Position numbers and translations under genes: made by a program. Positions 50,201 through 59,200 of a stretch of 62,000 bases of DNA are shown here, one piece after another; within the stretch, counting starts at the first letter, position 1, and each line of letters starts with the position of its first letter. This stretch comes from Phoronis australis (taxonomy: Eukaryota > Phoronida > Phoronidae). The notes below the pieces were generated by a model. It was not told the origin of the DNA. It was given only the letters and a program-made list of their open reading frames with translations, and ran no database searches. The stretch is taken from positions 1,983 to 63,982 of the forward strand of contig NMRA01000409.1 of NCBI GenBank assembly GCA_002633005.1, given 5' to 3'.

Positions 50201-53200
50201 ACTGGGCCATTTGCAAGTAGTGTGGCTGAAAGAGTCAACACCGCAAATGACGAGCACCGAGAACTCGCGACATCATGTCGCACTGAGCAATGCTGGTTTC
50301 GAACATGGAAGATGCAGTTTGACTCTTGATTTAATCCATCGTAATATTTGAATATAAATTATGATTACTGACGCACATATATACCCACGCAGCAGTTAAA
50401 TGCAATTAAATGCATCTGTGTATCTGTATCTGTCAACGGAAATAACAAACATATTTACACATTAGTTTTAATTACACGAATGATTCACAGAGTGCGTACA
50501 ATGACTGGATATAGGAACATATACTCAGGGTCTCTACTTGTACAGAATTGATGCTTGAACTTTTACTTTACGCGGTAAGATGTAGATTTGTGGTGATGTG
50601 CTGTAAAATTTAGCTCGCTTGTCTCTAAGCCACAATCCCTCAAAACAAAACTGTTAATCTCGAGATGAGTTTTCTTGCCTGGACTGGTAGGTGGCACATC
50701 ATCTAGCATTTAGTCAGGTTACTGGTCAAATGCTTGCAATGAACATCAAATTGCGCACGCAAACGCATGCGCATTCTTCAACCTTTGCAGGGGGTAGTCT
50801 AGTTACCAGACTGCATCAAAATGGCAAGTATTTGTCAAGTCATGAATCCAGAAAGAGAGCGTAATCACGTGGTGTTTGTCTTGTTGCGGGTGCTGTTATT
50901 TTTATGTTAAAATGTCATTAAACAGCAATCCCGAATAACTACACAGCACTTGACAGGAATCGCCGTTGTAGTCGATTAATTACGACAAATTACTGAGGTC
51001 CTTCTTAGTCAAAATAATCTTTGATTCAAAAATAAAGTTTAATGCAGGTAAGTTTAAAGAGAAACTTTCATACATGCTGCCAACTGCTAGAGCTAATTCC
51101 GTATGATGACAATTTAAATTCGAAGTTAAAGATCTAAAATCCGTTGATACCTTTAAAAAGTCAACTAATTTTTTACACATAGCTTACTGCGCCTGCGCTT
51201 TGGTTGTTCTAAACTACTAATTGCACGCTCATCGATGGTGAAATTTACCATTAAATAAATTGCCTACATCATTATAGTCATTAATTAACTTCTGTCAAAG
51301 TATAATTATCAAATGTCCAAACCGTGCGGGTGGAAAATTACCACGTGAGCTCGGGTTTCGTCAAAAGAAGTCATCACTACGCAAGGTGGTGTGGATGGTT
51401 GTGTTCTCGAGACAGTATCCTTCGTCTTCGTTCACAGTGTAGGAATCCTGGGATGCGGATATACGGGGGAGTGGTTCAGGGGATGCAACCCCCCCTCGGG
51501 ACAGGATCAAAATATGTTTTTTAAATCGCTAGAAAAACAAAATCAGCTCCTAAAAATCTTACACGGGAGGTAGGAAAACCCCTTCCCGCCCTTCCCTCGG
51601 CTCGGCGCTACGCGCCTCGGACTTGCACGAATCCAACCCCCACCCCCTTGCTCACACTGTAGTGCTGCCACTGGATAACAAATTCGTTTCACCCACATAC
51701 TATTACACAGCATCCCCAAAAACGTTCTCACGCCCACACTATGGAGTTTGCTTCATAAAAAGTGACGTACATGTAAGATGTGGTCATTTGGTTTTACAGT
51801 CACAGATCACAGCCGCTGAAAAATTTCAAGCCGAGTTACTACGAGAGCATACATGTACATGTGACAGCTTGAATAGGTGATTTAAATTATCTCAATAACT
51901 ATATGTATATAATAACAATATGTATAGATTCTCAGAGACTTTGCACTTTTGCCCAAGTGAGATATATTTATTTTCCAGAAAAAGTAATGCAGAGCCAAAG
52001 ACCACATTTCTAACTCAAACCAAAAGTGACTTTTCGTAAAAAATACCCAAGGTTCGTCCGATCTGTCGCCATAGTTACACTGTTTGCAAAAACTAAAAGT
52101 CAGTCATGGGCAAATGGGTAAGATGGGTGCTATATCTGTTCAGATTACCTCGTACCATTACACCACTGCGTTAACAAAATATGACTTATATGGGTTATTT
52201 GCGACATAGTTTCGGGTATCATCTTGATTTTTTACATTTACCGTATTCGCAAACAGTAAATGACTTACAACCGGAAATTCAGTGCCAGCTTATTTCACAC
52301 CAAAACCACGTTTTTTCTGGAATCTGCCCTTTTCGTTCGCAATACATGAAAAGGTCACGTAAATGGAAGTCACCAATTAGGCGATGCGTAGAAGGTCACG
52401 TGACAGGAAGATCTCCCGTCATCTGGGCGTTCAGAAAACCATTATACAACAATATCACAAGAGGTCATCGAACAAGAGTTGTGCTAAACCATCTCACTGT
52501 AAATTTGAAACAGACACGAACAAATGACTTTGCTTTTGCTCTTGTGCTATAGTTTTTTTAAGAAGCACTTAGTAAAATTTCCGATGGGAGTTATTTGTTT
52601 TTTCTTGATAACAAATAACATACTTCGTTCAGGGGAGAATTTTTCATAAGACGCTCTCAGCGTCTAATTTCTGCTTTTTGTAACGGAACTCGTGTCTTCG
52701 TCACGTAACAACTCTTGAACGTATAATGTATCAAAACTCATTTGTACGGGCACTCCGAGGAGTTTCAAACAGTAATAAAAAATCGACCACTTTAATTAAG
52801 CGTGGTTGGCAATAATCAGTACATGTAGACTGCATATAGGGAAAAAGGCTAATGAGATGTATGTATCGGCGCTATCTTATCATATTAGAGGCCTCGCAAA
52901 ACCATGACATCGTTTCTCCGCAGAGGGGCTATTCTGTTATCATGTTCACACAGCGGAATTCTCGTAATATCTGATATTGAGGTCATCTACATGTACTGCA
53001 AGTCCTTATCGACAAATCTATGCGTTTAGTCAAATATTTACAAAACTATAGAAATTAATTTTGCAAAAGTACACATTTTCTAACAGCAGAAAGGATCTTA
53101 AAATATATAGATTATGCGGATAACATACGCACTAGTTAATTAAAATTAGTAACACGACTTTTGATCTTTTTAGCGAAGTAAGCCAATTAGCAAAATATTC

Positions 53201-56200
53201 TTTCGAAGGAAAGTGGGTTCGCATGAATCACCCAGTTTATGCTGAATTTAGTAATACTACCACTCGTGGAGGGAGTGTAAATCTTTGCTCATTACGTACG
53301 AAGTTCAAAACTGTCCCCCCTGCTCAATTGACCTATCGCAAGCTCCGCCCCTTGCGCAATGTCGACAAACAATAACTTTTATCCGTCAACGTGTTTGTTG
53401 GGTAAAATGGCGGAGTGGAAATAAAGGTGTGTCAAGAACGCTGCTTTCTGATTGGTCGTAAATCCGTCACTCAAAATCCTGGCGATAGGTCAATTCTGCT
53501 AGCACTGCGTAAGGATTGTTTGTTTGTTATACCATTTTGAAATTCAAGTGCAGTCAGATGAGATTCAAGTACCACCTCATTGCAACAGCTGGCATCTAAG
53601 TTTCCTGAGCAAATCGAATCATGACGTAGTCAACATGCAGCACAGGATTATTCTTTACTTGCTGAAAATATGTCGACGATAAATAACAACTCGGGCACAT
53701 ATGTTAACTAGCGTCGAAAATTTGTTTTCCTCTTGTGTGCTTGTGTTGATTTGCAAGAACAGCTAAACGCCAGCAGACCTCTTGTATGATCATAAATTCT
53801 TAATAGAGTCGCTCCATCAATCGATGAGCTGAGCATCCGCCAGCTAAGGTACGTATACTGAATTTGCAAACATCGCGCGTTATACATAAGGCCGAAATTT
53901 AGTTGGTTCTGGTCGGTACACCGACCAATTTAGAGACTTGCGCTCAAAGATATCACAAGGGCACCTAAGCAACTGTAAACAAGGCGTTTGTTCAAGCGAT
54001 GCGTAAAACAGCATCATTTTGCTCGTCTTAAGTACATATTGGTTTTGATTAACTGACCGACTTAAGAAATATCACGCCATGGACTCGATTTCCAAAAAAC
54101 ACACACCGGAACCCTCTACGCTTTCTTGGTGAAATTACTCCAAGCGAACAGTAGCCTGTCATAAGAGTGGTAGTAAACAGTACGTGTCTATTAAAGTTTG
54201 AAGTTTCAAGAAGAATAACACGGGCAACTCACCTTTGTGACTATTTTAAGGTCCTCTGTACAAAGGGGAAATACAGTACAAGCCAAAGTATTAGGAAAAA
54301 ATTACCCAGAATTCCCAGTCATGACGGCTAGGCGGAAGTCGAATTCGTCACCAGAATACATGTATTCCCTCGTGACTGAGAATGAAGACGAATTAACAGG
54401 AAAGTTAGTACGATGGCTACGCCATTCTGCATTTACAAAAAAAAGGTATTATCGGTAATTTTTTGTGCTAACAGAATGAACATGAAATTCCGCATTTGCT
54501 ATAGGCCACTTCTTAGAATTGTTCAGGCTCATTCGTAACATTCTTAGTTTACCACGAACGAGCAACGAGCAAAAACAAAGTTTCACAAACATAATGAAAG
54601 CCATATTCTCCCTCTATGCATGACATGTCTTTAGAGTTCTCGGTATCTCACGTAAATACACGCACCGTTGTTTAGGTTGACTCAGTGGAATTAGCTTACA
54701 ATACATGTACCTCAGATAGATCAAAAATATTCAAAAATATTACGGCCACAATATGACATCTGTGTTCAGACTGCATGTACATGTATAAATAACATGGGGT
54801 TTACATCAAGCACGCTCGCTGCCGTAACGCCAAATTGGCGAAACACATACATGTACACCGTACATCACCATGGCAAGTTGGGAATGGACAACACACAATT
54901 TTTTTCTCAATGATTGGCTGTGGGTAATGTACCGCTTGCCTATACATGTAGATTAATGAAAGCCTTTCATTTTTGTCCCGCAAACTTGTACGCTCACTTG
55001 GAGGCTCACTTCAATGTTACATGTAATTCATAGATTTTATAACAGATACAAGTAGCAGTAGTACACCTCATGTAGTAACACACAGCGCTTGCATTATCCC
55101 ACAGATAACCTGTGCAGGTGCACATGTACATAAAAATCTAGTCATTTTTGCATTTTCCAAAAAAGGACCTTAACATGCATGTAGATGCCCTAGCAATTGC
55201 ACAACAAAATTTAACCAACTTTTAAGGATTTGCACTCAAAAGCCGACATATTTTGCATACAGTGTATAATTGTCCGTGGACCCGTTTTAGCACACCATAA
55301 TTATCACATTGGCTGAAGCGATTGACGCTGCCATGATATCACGAAGCTGGAGAGGTGCGTGTCGGTTGATTTCATTCCAATTGTTTTGGTTGAAAAATGA
55401 ACCTGTGTTCTGTGGCACATCGCTGCATCCATTTAGCAGATGTTTTCCACAAGATAAACCGCACCGCAAGTCTTGCGAACGTTTACGTGCTGATGTGACC
55501 GGATGTTGACAGTCCCAAATGCGGGCATTAAACTGGTAGAATGACGTAACATCCGATCTTGTCTCTCATGTAAGGCGCTGTGGTGAAAAGGCAATGTTTG
55601 TTGCTCTGGAGAATAGTTCTACAGTAATTATTGACATTTAGACTATTCACTGCACTCTCGATTAACACTGCTCTTATACTCTGCAGCGCACTTCAGTATA
55701 AAACTCAGGTTCAAAAAACGGCACATTTCTCATCTCTGAGTTCTAGTCCACTACAGGGCAGTCACTATAAGCACTTTTATTAAAGGAAACGGAAGTCAAT
55801 CCTATATGGCCAGAAGGTAACAACAGACAAAGTGATGATACGCTAATGACGTCAAGATTCTCAATTTCCCATGGTGAAACGATTTTCTTCACAACTATCA
55901 AGACTTACATGTTCATAATTATAAAATGACAAAAAATATTGAGACTTACATCTTCATAGTTATGAAATGACGGAAAGGACGAAACGCTGCAATAGCTAAT
56001 TCGTGGTGTTGCCGTTATTTTTTGTGTTTATCGGTTATACGAATACATTGGTACATTAACTACCCAGCCAACACCTCGCCAATAATAAGACTCAGTCATG
56101 CCGACAGCTTTGCTATCCAGTACGTACGGTAATCTTGTTCTATGTACAACATAATTCAGACTCTATAATTACTGATCAGTCAAAAAATACAAAATCGCTT

Positions 56201-59200
56201 GATCTTTTCAGCTTAAATAGACGAGGAGCATGAAAAACAAGACTGTTGTTGAGCGCATACAGAGGGCACTGTTGCTAAAGAGATAGCCTTTTGTCAGTTC
56301 AAACACTATTTTAAAATTAAACGTCTATACTTGCACGATCATTAACATCACGTGAACATTACAAAATGTTGAAATTTATCAATTAATAAATCCTGCAGTG
56401 TGTTTTATGGCCATTAACTAACGCTAATTAAGATATAGTGGTCAAATTCTACAATTAAAAGCGAGTGATACGTGTCACGTGATCTCCGTGTACGTCACAT
56501 GGAGACAAATATGGACTCGTCGGGTAGTAGACCTCAATATGTTCGTTAGCGTATATTGTACGTTATCAGTCGCGGTGACTTCATCTGAACGTAGACTTTA
56601 GGGTTTGAGTTAGTACCGCCCCATTGTCAAAATCTTTCAATGACAGAGGCGTTTCGTCCAAGAATCGTGCATACTCATTCAAAATGTTCGCATTTACACT
56701 GTCTGTGTCTACTGGTGACGTACACGTCTGATGTATCTTACTTCAGCGAGTCAAGACTCGTAAAAACACTACGGAAAGAAATCCGTTTGAAACTTTAAAC
56801 AATTTTTGTTCGGTTTAGTTGCGATGTAGTTTCAATATTTAACATACATACATTTTTGTGCAGCAAAGGTTGTATAATTTGAAATTAACACTTCAATATT
56901 CACATGGTACTGATGCCTGGATTAACACAGCGATCTTAGTTGGAAGCAATGACATTTCCGATAATAAGCCGATATACACCTAAACAGGATCAAACGTGTT
57001 AAAATCTGTGAAGACTAGGAACACGCGAGTTTCCATTTTAATCGAAGATATCAGTTATTAAGTGGGCACGGGTGTTAAATTACGAGTAGAGGTCTATGTG
57101 ACTTATCTGTAAAGTTGATAAGGCCTAACACTGTTTTGACGATCGTTTTTACTTCTGTGCTGTTTGAAAATATTGTACGATTAGCCTCACTTGACCAGCT
57201 TAGCTACGTCGGTACTGGCGGATCTAGGGTGCTGGAAAGTGGAGGCTGGTGGGGATAAGCACAATTTTCGAAGGGGATATGTACTGGGGTTCCTAGAACG
57301 GCATGTAGACAGCCTTTTGGTCGTATACGCAGGGGTGGACATGGGGAGAGCTCCCGTGTCCTATGAACTACACGAGGGCACATTTTGCTTGTTAAAAATA
57401 AATTCGTTGTTATGATTGAGGAGTTGGTTTCCTGACAGTGGAGGTGAAATGAGACAATCATTTTCAAATCCCGCGAACCGTACTTGAGTAAAAATTTATA
57501 GAAGGTAGACGATATCAACCTACATGTAGTTCTTGGAGTTACAACATGGCTCATAGTGGGAGATGGCTGAGCTGACATGGCAGTATTGATGCGTTTTCTT
57601 TCAAAAAACTGCCAGTTGGGCTAGTTTTGTCAGAAAATGGCGATATGTATCAATCGAAAACGCATCATGGTACTTTTTTCGCCTACCGTGTGCAACAGCA
57701 GGATCATGATTAAGTTATGTTAAGATTTCCGCAGGTAATAGTCATTCGTAACGAGGTGTTTTAAAATAGATTATTTCAGTCACACTGGCATTTTTGTTGA
57801 TTGACAGGGCGAAACAGTTTAAACTTCAGTTTCAAATCTTGGTCAAATTTGACGTTCTACGGGATAATCGATGCCTTGAACTTTGCATCCACTAAACAAT
57901 TCAGCAAACATGTTTCACTTCGGAATTCACCTGCAGCATACAATGCGTCTCCATGCCAACGGACTTAAAGCCATTGAATGCGCAGAGTATATTTCATTCA
58001 TCAAACGTCGATTTAAATATTTTATTGAATCAATGGAGAAGTGACATATCCTGACATCAGCGGACTCGTGTAACCCTACGATACAACAGGTAAAGACAAA
58101 AAAGTATGTAACAATTAATTCTGATCTGTACCCGACTCATTTTGAGACCTGCGCTATAAAAAATAAGTAATTTCAGTCAAGCTCGCGGTAGAGTTCAGTA
58201 GCTGTCTCGTGGCTAGAAAACAATAGCCAAAACATAAGCTCCTTTAAAATACACGGCAATATCTCACGTAAACTAGCGAAGTGCTGCGTTTTAGCGAGGT
58301 CCTAACGCAAACCCTAGCGTTACTGAGCGTTGCCCTGGTGTTTATTTTTGATAGTCTACACAAAGGCACAAGTGTAAACAAGATACCAACGCCGCGATTT
58401 GCCAAGCGATGAGTAAAAACAATCACGCATCATTATTGCCTATTCCAAGTGGATTATCTTTATTGAAAAGTCGAATACATATAAGTGCCGCAACACGAAC
58501 TTGACTTCCAAATAAAGCGCAGACTACTAACCAATTTTATTTTTGGCCCAGTGTAATTTTCATAAACCATGTTGTCTAGATACACAAAAATTGAATGGGT
58601 CACAAGTCACAAAGAGACGTCACAGAAATTCGCTGCTGAAAATATTGTCTACGCTGACTGACCATGGCTGTATTGATAATGATTAATAAGCGAAACGAAG
58701 TGCACGGAGACGACACGGATGCAATGATGCGATTCCTTGCGGATTTCACGACCGCAACCATCATCTTTCGATCAAGGCAAATCCCAGAAACATTTACCTT
58801 GTAAAAGACTTTTAAAACAAAGCATGCTTTCTTCAACCTGCCCTAGGGACAAGTCGAAATGGCTTAATCGAATTGCGTGGCCTCGTACGATAAAGTCAAA
58901 TATGAATAATTAATTCAAATGGTGCATGATGCCGTTTTAAGCTAACACAGTACGACAAACGAGCCATTCTATATCCAGACATCATGCTGGCACACTGCAC
59001 AACGTAATTTCGTTTTACCAAATGTCATTTTTAAATTCTAGGATATGTCTTGAATGCCAATGTTAGTTGTTGCCTTTTTTTTGTTTTTTGTTGTTGCCTA
59101 GTTGCGTAAAAGAGTCGTGGTAAACACGTTAACCAATCAGTACAATGTGGTCATTTGCAGTGGAATATGTCCGAAAAGAAATTTCCGCAAACACCCTTGT

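Noticed and set aside
52181-52552. Plus-strand 123-codon ORF as a gene
   Set aside because: No recognisable motif, AT-rich composition and no splice or promoter signals.
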